Source of the DNA: Flammulina velutipes
Taxonomy: Eukaryota; Basidiomycota; Agaricomycetes; Agaricales; Physalacriaceae
Direction of reading: 5' to 3'
DNA length: 64,000 nucleotides
NCBI GenBank assembly: GCA_011800155.1
Contig: CM022370.1
Coordinates: 1,674,001 to 1,738,000 of the forward strand
The notes below the pieces were generated by a model. That model made no database searches, was not told the origin of the DNA, and worked only from the letters and a program-made list of their open reading frames with translations. Positions 1 through 9,553 of this stretch are shown here, in pieces. Every line of letters begins with the position of its first letter. Positions within the stretch are counted from its first letter, which is position 1. The translations under genes and the position numbers were made by a program.

Positions 1-1149
1 CGCCTTACGGCGCTCCTCTTCCTGAGATATCTGATGCGCGCGGAAGAAGTATCGCGTCCAGAACGTCTCCAGAGTCATCTCGTCGGGAACTAAGAACATG
101 TCAGCTCAATGCAAAGGCAGTACTGGGGAGCCTTCTTACCGAGGGTGTCCACATTAGCCTTCAGAGCTGCCCCATCCGCTGCATCTGCCAAAGCATCGGT
201 CTGTCTCTTCTTCCATACATCACCTTCGATGCCACCCTCTGCCTCAACTTCAGTCTCGGTCCACAGGAGGTATTGCTCCTTAGTGGTAGCATCTGCCTCT
301 GGATCGTGTCGGATAATATCAGAATCATGTTTGAGCCGTTTCAACAAGGCCTCCGCGCGCGTAGCAACCGCATGCGTGCTCGATGCCTTCCCTTTGCCCT
401 TGTCCGACGGCGACGACGACGGGCCGGCGTCTGGAGTCGACATCGGAGTCGGCAGCATCCACATGTCGCTGCCGTCCCATATCAGCCCACTGCTGCCAGC
501 CTCGTCCGGAGGGATGACCTTGACGGCGTCCTTGAGCACCTCACCCGCCTCTTTGACCGCCTCTCGTAGCAGGGCTTCGCTCTTGTGTACGTATTCCTCA
601 GCCTGTGCGCGCGTAACACCTTGCACGCGTTGAAACTCGGTCGCAAGGGTATGTCGGATCTGGGCAAAGTCGGGATTCTTGAGCGATTCGGGAATGTTGT
701 TCTGGACGGTCGTGGCGATGGTGGGAGGGAGAGCAGCCTGTATTCGAGAGAACAAGGAGGATGGCGCTTGCTCGGTGGAGCTCGATGCAGGGGGAGTTTC
801 CTCGCTGTCGACATCTTGAGTGGCGGTTGTCGTCGCCGTCGTCGTCGTCGTCGCTGCCGAGCTTTGCGACTCTGAGTAGCGATGCATCTGCGCCTGCGCC
901 TGCGTGACCACCTCTGAAAAGTCTTTCCTGGCTATTGCCATTGCTGTTTCGCTCTGTACCCCAGTGAATATGGATCATCTATCGAGTATGCGTACATACC
1001 TGCTTGCGAAAGCCACCCCAGAAACGATTGAGCTGACCGAGGACCTGCGTGACCTCTTCATTCAGACTTTGTTCTGGCTGCGCTGTCGGTGGCGGCGTGC
1101 TCGACGTTGCGCCGGCGCTTGCAATGTCCAGAGGATCAAGAAAGTTCAT
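1..1149 (-). CDS. BSD-domain protein (3' end outside window)
   Basis: Exons complement(<1..89, 140..953, 1000..1149). The start MNFLDPLD was chosen because it begins the conserved N-terminal stretch; a second in-frame ATG lies 12 nt upstream. Residues 1-50 hold a Leu/Trp segment (LGQLNRFWGGFRKQ). A Thr-rich low-complexity stretch and acidic/Ser linkers follow, then from about residue 270 a BSD domain (KEQYLLW, then after the last intron VPDEMTLETFW and FWTRYFF). The paired aromatic residues of BSD domains (BTF2-like, synapse-associated, DOS2-like) are visible. Function is unknown; fungal relatives include DOS2-type proteins. The stop codon is not in the window. The gene lies head-to-tail behind the kinase on the same strand. 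Confidence 0.85.
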
Positions 1150-1527
1150 GGTAAAGGACAATTATGACGTAATAGAGCAATCTATGGCAGCTAGACCGTT
1201 GACGGTGTGCAGGTACACAATCTCCTGGAGAATAAATTGTGTATAGTAACGTTGTACAATGATCTATGTGTAAGGATGCATCGATTTCCTGACGAAATAA
1301 ACCGCCGATGAACAGGGCAAGAAACGGACAAGGAAACTTGCGCCTTCTGAATTTTAGGCAATTCTAAGCATTGCCTCCGCAGTACTAGTAGGTGGCACGT
1401 AGTGGTTTCAACTTGCGGAGATTTGGATGATGTACATGGTCGAGATAGCTCCAGAGACTAACTTCTGAAAATCGATGAGACCTCGACGCGTACCTCGTCA
1501 AGCAAGGAAGCACCAAGGCCAAGAAAA
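1150..1527. other. Intergenic, kinase 3' side / BSD gene promoter
   Basis: No supported gene. This short spacer separates two minus-strand genes and should hold the kinase 3' UTR and the BSD-gene promoter. I see no repeat or RNA gene. Confidence 0.5.
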
Positions 1528-2929
1528 TTAGATACAGAGAAACTCCGGTAGGATAGTAGTTCTTGAAGGTGGATCTTTCTCGCTGGATGACCTAGAGACA
1601 TCTTGGAACCATGGGTCGCGAAGAATATTTGCTGCAGTGGGCCGCATCGCTGGGTCAAGCACAAGAACCTTCCTCAATAGCCTCACGAGGGACTCTAGGT
1701 CTTCTTCGTCCACACAGCCTTTCCGAAGTGCTCCTCGAGTCTCTGCCCAGAAAATGTCAGGGGACATGTCAAGAGAGCGACAGCCTGAGCTCTTCCACAA
1801 CTCCTCCCATTTAGGAGGGACCTGAGCGATGTGTGTCATGGAAGCAAACAGACTCGTCCAGTTAGCCCAACGGATGAGTGGCCCGCCTGTGATACTTTCG
1901 TACAACTGAATAGGTGTTCAGTATATGACAAATAATATCAAAGTGCGGCGAACTTACGTCGGCGCCAAAAGCCCAAATATCTGCTGATGTCCCGCTAACG
2001 GATTTCCGGTCTTCTCGATGTTTTGGGCAAATGCGGCTTCTGGAGGGGATACAGCGATAGCACACTGGGGGTGCAGCGGCAATACTCCAGATATACGGGC
2101 TAAAATATGGGTCAGAAGGCAGATAATGGTCAAACGAAGGTACTCACCACTACCAAAATCAATTATTTTGATACGTAGCGGGTCATCGTTTGCGATGCGC
2201 GCATGATACAAACGCAAGTCGCATGGAATTAGAAGATATGCAGGTAAAGAGGCGGATTGGTTTGCGGGGTCGGTGGGTAGAACAAGAGTTATGTCCTGCA
2301 CCAAGAGATCAACCATCACATCCTCGGAATTCTGAAGGGCCAACTGAGGCATCGCGTGCCCGACGTTACCGAGATGCAGGTCTACAATGCGTGTCAGCCA
2401 GTTTTCAAGCGATACTAGCAGGCCACGAACCTCCGTGAACTATCCCGGCAGCATGCAAATGCGCTAAACCCTGCGCCAGACCATATGCGAATTCTTTATA
2501 TAAGCGAGGAGAGGTAGAACGCAAGGTAGGGGCGACCACGTCCGTTACAATAACGGAGTGCGTGCCATTGGGACTTTGTATGGTGAAGGAATCCAAGTAC
2601 GAGAGGATGTTCGACGGCTCGGGCATGGAAGCTGCTTCCAGGATAGATGCTTCCATTCCCGCTTCCACGTCAGACGTCGTGACTTTGACAGCCACAAATG
2701 CACGATTTCCAGCGGTGTCTATTTGCTGAGCGAGCCACACAGCCGCGTTGTGGCCGTATCCCAATTTATTGACGATGCGGTACGTGTACGAAGACTTTCC
2801 CGAAGGATCACTCAGAATGTTGCCGATGATGATAGGAGAATAGCCACCAGTAGTGTAGCGCAGGATATCCTCAGTCATATCCATCGAGTCGAAGACGAAA
2901 TCGTCGGGACAAGGATTTTTGGTTTGCAT
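1528..2929 (-). CDS. SRPK-like serine/threonine protein kinase with apparent frameshift
   Basis: Exons complement(1528..1905, 1958..2099, 2148..2381, 2431..2929). Visible kinase elements are the Gly loop LGYGHNAAVWLAQ, the VAVKV lysine strand, a catalytic loop HGDLHLGNV (HRD replaced by HGD, lysine by His), DFGSG, and AIAVSPPE in the APE position followed by SADIWAFG. This pattern is that of the SRPK-like kinases expanded in mushrooms; substrates are unknown. The exon around 2000 changes frame: AIAVSPPEAAF reads in one frame and GTSADIWAFG in the next. One extra A in the short A run of the GGAAAT segment would restore a continuous domain. This may be a sequencing error or a real disabling mutation. 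The APE and IWAFG motifs cannot both be kept by moving splice sites. Confidence 0.75.
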
Positions 2930-3109
2930 GACGGTCAGAGACGAAGGATGTGAGTCATGTGACCGTCTACATTTAATATCCTCGGCTTGCGGTCCGCACT
3001 CAAATATGTATCAGCGCCACATTTTTAATCCTAATTCCGCCCGACACAAGACGCAATATAACACAAAATATCACAACATGTATATTCAAATAACCAACAA
3101 ATAAGAGTA

Positions 3110-4557
3110 TTAGGCAGATGCACCAGAAAGTGTTTGTAGCATTTTCTCCGTTGGAGTCATAACACTCTTGAGCGTCTCCCCACCAACCTGCATCTTATGT
3201 GCACGACATTCAGCAAGGAAGTCGGTGAACATCTACGAAACCATAAGTTCGCGTCACTGTCAGACAAGCCGCACAACTCACCTCGATCGTGTCAAGAGGT
3301 CCACCTGCACTTTCAGGATGGAACTGGACACCCCAGACCTTCTTGCCAGATTCGGCAGTCGACTTGATGCCTTCGACAGACGAGTCGTTGCAATTGATGA
3401 AGAACGGCTCCCATCCTTGGGGGAATGGATCCTGGAGCTTCAACGCATATTGATGGTTTTGACTGAAGCCAACGTCAGTCAATGGCTTCCAATAATAAGA
3501 ATCGCCACCATACCTTGTCACGTACACACGTCCCGCTTTGATAGACCCAGCAGATGCCAAGGCAAGAACCGGTTGGTTATGTCCACGGTTGCCAAAAGTC
3601 ATACGGTAGGCATCCAGACCAGCCGCCATACCAATGACCTGATGTCCCATGCAGATACCAAACACGGGCCTGTCCCACTCCTCTAGCGTCTTCCTCAACT
3701 TCAGCGCCGCTTCCATGCAATGCGAGGGGTCACCAGGCCCATTCGTGAGGAAGAGACCGTCGTACTGGTCCCGGACAGCGTTGAAGTCGTAATTCCACGG
3801 AAGGACGGTCACAGCTGCGCCTCGTCGAATCAGAGCGCGGAGGATATTCGCCTTGGCCCCGAAATCCAACACAGCAATCTTGATATCTCCGTTGGGGTTT
3901 AGCTCGTACGGGGCAGTTGTAGAGATCTGCGCAACGAGGTTCTCTGTCGTGGGATCCCAGTATTCACTAGCATCGGGTGCGGGTCGGAGGGCATCGTCTC
4001 CAATAGCAAGCCGTCCTAATGTAGTTCCCTGATCACGAAGTAATCGCGTTATAGCACGCGTGTCTACGCCAGTGATGCCGGGGACGTTATACCTCTGGCA
4101 CCAAGATGCTAGAGATTCCGCCGCTGCGTGGTGAGAAAAGCGTTCCGCGACATCAGTCACGACAATGGCAGAACATTGTATACCGCTGGATTCGAGGATG
4201 ACACCAACGTCCTGTGAATCGTTGGGTGCGTTGTTGTAGGGAACACCATAGTTGCCAATGAGGGGTGTCGTGAAGACGAGTATTTGACCACGATATGATG
4301 GGTCAGTCATGGATTCAGTGTCTGCAAGACGTGTAAGCGGCTTAGACACGTGTTGTTGGAACGTTTGACTCACAGGACGTTATAGATGTCGAGAACACCG
4401 TTTCCCCAAACACACTGCGTGGTGCACCAAATGAACGTCCGTGGAAAGATTGACCGCTCTTGAGATGCATAGCAGCGGGAACGGCGGTAACAGGGCCAGC
4501 ATGGGTTGCAAAGCCCCGGGAGAAAGTAGGAAGTCGAGTCAGGTTTCGAGCAAACAT
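3110..4557 (-). CDS. CPA1: Arginine-specific carbamoyl-phosphate synthase small subunit (glutaminase), mitochondrial
   Basis: Exons complement(3110..3233, 3282..3462, 3514..4321, 4374..4557). It supplies ammonia from glutamine to the large subunit for arginine synthesis. The N-terminus MFARNLTRLP is basic and hydroxylated, as in a mitochondrial presequence. After a CPSase small-chain domain (ESMTDPSYRGQ) comes a class I glutamine amidotransferase domain with nucleophile Cys285 in GICMGHQ and His379/Glu381 in VQFHPES. The 51-nt third intron (3463..3513) is a multiple of three and lacks a stop; its removal gives the family motif TSQNHQY. The last exon changes frame within a run of five C on the plus strand (3178..3182); with four, it ends naturally at TAA 3110 (about 431 aa). 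The given end assumes that correction. The leader carries an attenuator uORF. Confidence 0.93.
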
Positions 4558-4571
4558 GGTTTGTGACTAGT

Positions 4572-4689
4572 TTAATGGGCCAGGAGAGAAAAGACAAGAT
4601 CACTCAGGTAGCTAGGAGAACGTTAGCGATAGAAAGGAACGGAAAGACGAGGAAACGTACTCGTCGCGAGTGTTTTGCGTGAAGAGCAT
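4572..4689 (-). promoter_or_regulatory. Spliced uORF encoding an arginine attenuator peptide (AAP)
   Basis: Two short exons, complement(4572..4611, 4661..4689), encode 22 residues plus stop in the CPA1 leader. After Met-Leu-Phe-Thr the peptide contains RDDYLSD and then a hydrophobic end, FSLLAH. Neurospora arg-2 and yeast CPA1 leaders encode attenuator peptides with the core QDYLSD or QDYISD, which stall the ribosome at the uORF stop when arginine is high. The Asp preceding Tyr, known to be essential in those systems, is kept; the usual Trp three residues after the second Asp is Phe. The intron (4612..4660, 49 nt) has GTACGT, a CTAAC branch and CTCCTAG. The uORF stop lies 14 nt before the CPA1 ATG. 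By homology, expression should be arginine-repressed. Confidence 0.82.
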
Positions 4690-5297
4690 GTACTGAGGTG
4701 GTGGTACCAAATTAATGCTCGCTTGCTAGCGGGACTCGAAAATTTAATTCGTGCTGACAAATTGGCTTCGGCCCGTGAGACCGTAAGTGTGGCGTCTTTC
4801 GAGATAAGAGTCACTGGGTCTCTGTAGATAACTGATGGTCAAGGTCATTTACACACGCACTCCATGATCCCAACTATCAATCGCTGTGCATCCCAGCCAA
4901 TAAGGACAACGATTTAAACTCGAACTGTCAAACCGTAGATCACGGTCTGATTTTGCAAAATCGATATCTTCGGGGCACACACATACCATTCTACCTCGCT
5001 CTCATCGGATTGTGAAAGTTACCGTCCATTCTAAAGACGTCCATCAAGCTTCGACCTCGAGTGCTCAGTACATTTCTCTCTAGTAAATCATACAGCTCCT
5101 CATGGACCATCTTTTACCGTGCCCGAGACGATGCTGTGATTGACATGATGAATTGACAGAATGTGTTTGAGCCAGGCGAGGCACTGATCCCAGGGTCCCA
5201 GACTCCCAATAGGATTGTCACAATGCTCAGGCGTATTGGAATAACGAACTAGTATAAGGGAAGCTTCCGTTTCGTTACAGGTAGCTCTCGTACCACC
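4690..5297. other. Divergent intergenic region between CPA1 and the DUF6533 gene
   Basis: This should contain the CPA1 leader/promoter on the minus strand and the promoter of the plus-strand membrane-protein gene. Short open frames are present but none has family features. Apart from the TGACTC core I see no structured element. Confidence 0.5.
4807..4813 (-). promoter_or_regulatory. Possible Gcn4/Cpc1-type element upstream of CPA1
   Basis: The minus strand reads TGACTC here, the core of the fungal amino-acid cross-pathway control site TGASTCA, about 120 nt upstream of the attenuator uORF start. One core match is weak evidence, but CPA1 is a classical target of this control. Confidence 0.25.
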
Positions 5298-6852
5298 ATG
5301 GCCGCCCCACTCTCTCCAGAAATTCTGTGAGGCCAAATCCTCTCCAATCCAAGCAGAGCTAACCTAATCGTTCACCTTCAGCTTCGTGCGGCTCTGTATC
5401 CAGTGCTCAAGCATAAGTACGCCGCATCATTTCGAGTCCTCCATCGTAGTAACCACGACGAATAGGTGTGGTGTGGTATGACTACCTCCTCACTTTCCAG
5501 ATGGAAATGAAATACATCTGGGGACAACGCTTTCGAGTGTCCACCGCGTTCTACTGCCTCTGCCGTTTCTCTCTGATCGTCAACGTCGTCTATCTCTTTA
5601 AATTGCTGGAGAAACTGGGGGATCCGGTTGGTCTCTTATTGCTGTTCAAGTATACAACCTAACGGTTCTGTAGGCACGGTATGCTACAACCAGCATTGGA
5701 TACAGCAGTGGATTCTGACCTTCTGCTCATAGTGTTGAAAAAATATTCCTCCTTGTGGATATATCTAGCGTGCTAGCGCGCGGAGCGATCGTTGGTACCT
5801 CAGTTTTTTTTACCCGTCCGTATTCAAACTAATTCTTCTGGCCAGCTACATTGACGATGCGCACCTACGCGATGTGGAACAGGAATAAATTTGTTCTTGC
5901 TATCCTAGTGGCTCTTGGATCGGGCAGTGTTATTGTTGACTTTGTAAGCTAGGGCATAACCTTCTCAAAAAAGATCAATCTAACGAGCTGTGGCGCAGCT
6001 CGATCTCCAAGGGATAGAATATCCAAACCCGAGTACACCACTCTTGTAAGTCTGATATATATACTTCTCAGAGGCTCCCAGACTGATCGTTCGGTTAGAA
6101 GTACGTCGCATCCACCACGGATGATGTGCCAGTGTGGTATTAATAGCCATTATAGTATCCCAATTATTGGGCTGGTTCATGCTCATATTCGAGACCATAT
6201 CATCCTTCCTTACTGCACTACGAGCATACATGGCCTACCGCGTTGCGGCTAACACGCGTTCTCGACATAACGGACTCGCTTTCTTGATGTTGAAAGAAGG
6301 TCTGTTAATCTCGAAATTCTATTAAATAGATTCTGATGCGCTTCTCAGGTGTCCTGTACTATGTGTGAGGCCCCTTCTCCTCCACACCACTTATATAACT
6401 TGGTCTGATATCACCTACCTCCAGCGTCATGACTGTCCTCACCAGCCTCGCAATAATGACCAGCTATGTACGTCTTCCCGCATATCGTAATTCCGAAGAG
6501 TCCTCATGTAATTGATATAGGTCAACAACGGCTTCCTACATCGTATGCTCAGCGCGTTCCTACTTCCGTAAGAATCACTGCCCTTGTATCATCCATTCCT
6601 TGTACTAAATTGATGCGACCCAGTATATCCGGCCTACTTACCGCACGGTTCCTCCTCCACCTACGAAGCTGGGATTCCGAACAAGCAGAAAAAGAACGCG
6701 CCAACGATGAAAGCAGAACGATGACCATGGCTCAACAGTTTACAACTGTATTCTCCATGGAGGAGTTCGGTGTAGATCCTGTTCGGGAACAGAGGCAGCT
6801 AGCGGAGAACGAGCGAGAAACAGATCCGGAACGAATATATACGACATCATGA
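5298..6852 (+). CDS. DUF6533-domain integral membrane protein
   Basis: Twelve exons join to 319 aa: 5298..5326, 5382..5416, 5466..5630, 5674..5731, 5769..5794, 5846..5943, 5999..6045, 6133..6299, 6349..6364, 6425..6467, 6521..6567, 6624..6852. The N-terminal half shows the DUF6533 signature WYDYLLTFQMEMKYIW, a CYNQHW segment and TMRTYAMW. Several hydrophobic helices follow (for example SQLLGWFMLIF), then LRAYMAYR and KEGVLYYV, and a charged cytoplasmic-type tail. The family is large in mushrooms and of unknown function, with a receptor-like topology of about seven helices. Exons 4 and 5 are the least certain: a single 82-nt intron would also keep frame but would lose the Cys-Trp segment. The intron density is extreme, with exons as short as 16 nt. 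Confidence 0.75.
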
Positions 6853-6983
6853 ATCATGAATTATATCCCACTCATACTCCTACGTACCATACCATTTGTA
6901 ATAGATTGTACAACATATAAAGTATCTCAACAAAAAGAATAGCGCCACAGTGTACAACCGAATCCGATGATTTGAGGACCGGC

Positions 6984-7616
6984 TCAAATCTGGACATCCT
7001 TCGATGTCAGAACCCTCGCCACGATCCCAACAGCCTCATCAACCTTCGCCTTGTCCTTCTCCAACACCCTACACATCGTCCGTTTGAACCTATCAGGATG
7101 CCACAGAAGCAGCGCCCGCTTGCGCCTGTGCGCATCCGCCGGATCCGGATCCATACGCAGAAACGCCACAATTTCTTTCTGAGAGATGTGTTGCGCGCGC
7201 GTCGGCTGTCGGGTCTGCGGCCACGGTATATCAGAAAAGGATAGCGGATGTGTCGACTTCTGGATAGCGTCCCAGCGGGATTGATAGTCCTTCCAAGAGA
7301 TGACTGCGCGTTCTCTAACGCGTATCTTCTGTTCGCGCTCTCGACGCTCGTCCGAGACGCGTCTGCGATGGTGCTGCTGATAATCAGCTGGAGGTGGGTG
7401 GTGGGGTTTCTCTGCTTTGCGAGTGGCCTCTCGATGTCGATGGCTATGATTCGCATCTGTGCCATAGAGGGCACGCATCTGCTGCTCAAGGACCCACTGC
7501 GCGGTGTTCCATCCGGTCCTACTAAGGCGCTGCTGATCCTCAACCCAAATGTATGTGTCCACCGTCTTGTGCCACGGTCTGATTTTGGGCGGCTTGGAGT
7601 CCACTCGGGCTGTCAT
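6984..7616 (-). CDS. NFKBIL1-like (IkB-like C-terminal domain) protein
   Basis: A single exon of 210 aa, with the start at the first ATG of the frame (MTARVDSKPPKIRPWHKT). The central part is very basic and His/Arg-rich, probably coiled (RRRVSDERREREQKIRVRERAV). The C-terminal third carries the pattern of NF-kappa-B inhibitor-like proteins: a Trp-containing helix (YQSRWDAIQ), LSFSDIPWP, then LLWHPDRFKR and KVDEAVGIVARVL. The animal protein has been linked to mRNA processing; the fungal role is unknown. It overlaps no neighbour and lies tail-to-tail with the DUF6533 gene, 131 bp apart. Confidence 0.7.
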   Translation of the reverse strand: MTARVDSKPPKIRPWHKTVDTYIWVEDQQRLSRTGWNTAQWVLEQQMRALYGTDANHSHRHREATRKAEKPHHPPPADYQQHHRRRVSDERREREQKIRVRERAVISWKDYQSRWDAIQKSTHPLSFSDIPWPQTRQPTRAQHISQKEIVAFLRMDPDPADAHRRKRALLLWHPDRFKRTMCRVLEKDKAKVDEAVGIVARVLTSKDVQI

Positions 7617-7846
7617 AGCAAAGGATGCGTTGAGGCGTTGGGTCCTTGGACTTGTGGGGTAGACATAAGGGCAAAAGTGATAGATGATACAGCAATGTGT
7701 TCGTCTCGTGTACACCTCACTGAAAAAATGAGGTCAATACATGTCAAATGGTACATAGTTCATAGTGATAGGTAGTAATGCACATCGTTCGAGCAACACA
7801 AGTCCCCATTAAATAATTAAAAAGGAAAGAATAAAAACCTCTCTCT

Positions 7847-9217
7847 CTACGTAGAGCAGAAGCCGGAATCGCTAACATGCCCTTCCTTGGTGGTCAGAGC
7901 TTCCAGTCGAACAGAGTCTGCCGAATGTGGGGTCAGCGTGTTGATTGAATGGTGGAAACGGTCAACTCACTGAAGTAAACATGCGCCTGTGCTTCATGAG
8001 CAGTCAGCCGCTCTGCGTGGTCATAACGTAGTAGCTTGTCGAGTAGATCCACTGCTTCCGCAGTTACCAACTCGTTACTGCCATACTCTATCCATTGCCG
8101 TCTTGGATAGCTATTACCATATCTGTTGAGAACTTGATATGACATGGAGGTAAAAGGCGCACCTTGCCAGTAAGGCTTCACACTCGGTTTCGAAATGTAT
8201 GTCATACTTCTGCAAGTAGTGATCAAATCTGTCCGTTCCCAGCGCCTTCATGATTTTAAGAAGCTGATCATTATTGTCGGATCCCCGGAAGAAGTGTTCG
8301 CGTTTGAACAGCATGGATGCGAACATACAGCCGAGACTCCATAGGTCAAGGCTATAGTCGTATTTGCGGTACCCGACTAGTAGTTCCGGGGACTTGTAGT
8401 ATCTTGAACCGACGCGAATATGGTAGTCGGTTCCGGGGTGGTAGAACTCGGCCAGCCCCCAGTCGATGAGGCGCAACTGCAGGCGGTGAGCCGCGATTCG
8501 AAGACGATAAGCAGCGACTTACCTTGCGTTGGCTGTGATCGATCATCACGTTTCCCGGTTTAACATCGCGATGCATTATACCACGGGAATGCACAAAGTC
8601 AAGGGCCTATGGAGTGGTCAGACACTAAAATAACCTGGGGGAGGCTAAGCGGACCTTGAGAAGTTGAAACATGTAGAATTTGACGTCCGACTCGAGCATG
8701 CGTGCAGAGAACGACTTCCATTCTACATTCTCAACGTATTCCATGACTAGACTGTGATACTTCTGTGATGCTGGATGATTGGCTGGGTAAGAACGGGTGA
8801 CAGGGTGCAGTAAAAGCGCCACTGACGATCTCGGACGACGTCGATGAGGTCTATAACATTGGGTCCGCCAGACAGATTGCGGAGGACCTTGATCTCCCGT
8901 TTGATTTTTGTCTTTGCGACGGGTTTGAGGACCTTTATGACGCAGAGGTCGTTGTTGAGCGTGTCGATGCCCTCGAAAACCTGTAGTGGTCGCGTCAAGT
9001 CGGGAAACGCGGTGGACGATGAGGGGGACGGACCTCTGAGTATTTGCCGCCACCAATCCTTCTCACCACTTCGTAGCGATCCGGTTGGCTCCAGTCGGTC
9101 TTTGAATTGTCTGCGAGTAGTTGAGGGCTGCGGCTGTGTTCCGTCGCTGCAGCACATACCGTAATCGTACCAGGCCTTCCCGAGGCTCGCATTAACATTG
9201 GTATATACGCGAGACAT
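7847..9217 (-). CDS. CKA1: Casein kinase 2 catalytic subunit alpha
   Basis: Eight exons encode 345 aa: complement(7847..7917, 7971..8122, 8163..8476, 8523..8606, 8655..8782, 8827..8980, 9034..9110, 9160..9217). The order is [18 protein letters not shown] (Gly loop), VIKVLKP (ATP lysine followed by the basic cluster [10 protein letters not shown]), HRDVKPGN, the CK2-specific DWGLAEFY in place of DFG, a constitutively ordered activation segment [11 protein letters not shown], and [10 protein letters not shown]. The acidophilic holoenzyme acts in nucleus and cytosol on very many substrates and normally pairs with CK2 beta. The length is at the short end for the family because the C-terminal tail after YFNSVR is only about 20 residues. 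The model closes perfectly. Confidence 0.97.
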
Positions 9218-9553
9218 TACCGACGCATTGAAAAGGTATCAGAGCAAACAGAAGCGGGGTCGGCCCAGTGAAGTGAAGAGAGGATGGTGATGGTCAAAGG
9301 TTAACAGGATAAAACCATGCACTGACCCTAACCCTAGTAACTCCGTCACTCTTGCTGTCAGACCTCCAAACGTGGTCCTCTCCAACCCGGTATTCTCGGA
9401 GCGCATGTGGAGGCCATTACAGAGGACCGTCTAATACTGGCTTCCTGACTCTACGCCATCGTTGCAATGAACGTCAGCTGGTGATTCTTTTCTGGGAACC
9501 TGCGTGTGGGGATTCTAGGCGCAGATCACTTCTTTTGCTCTTCTTTAGCTACC
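9218..9553. other. Divergent promoter region, CKA1 / SET gene
   Basis: No gene supported. The two genes diverge from here; the sequence contains a CCCTAACCCTAG segment near 9327-9337 but nothing I can assign. Confidence 0.5.

Noticed and set aside
5100..5336. 78-codon minus-strand frame upstream of the DUF6533 gene
   Set aside because: Overlaps the first exon of the plus-strand gene and shows no family similarity.
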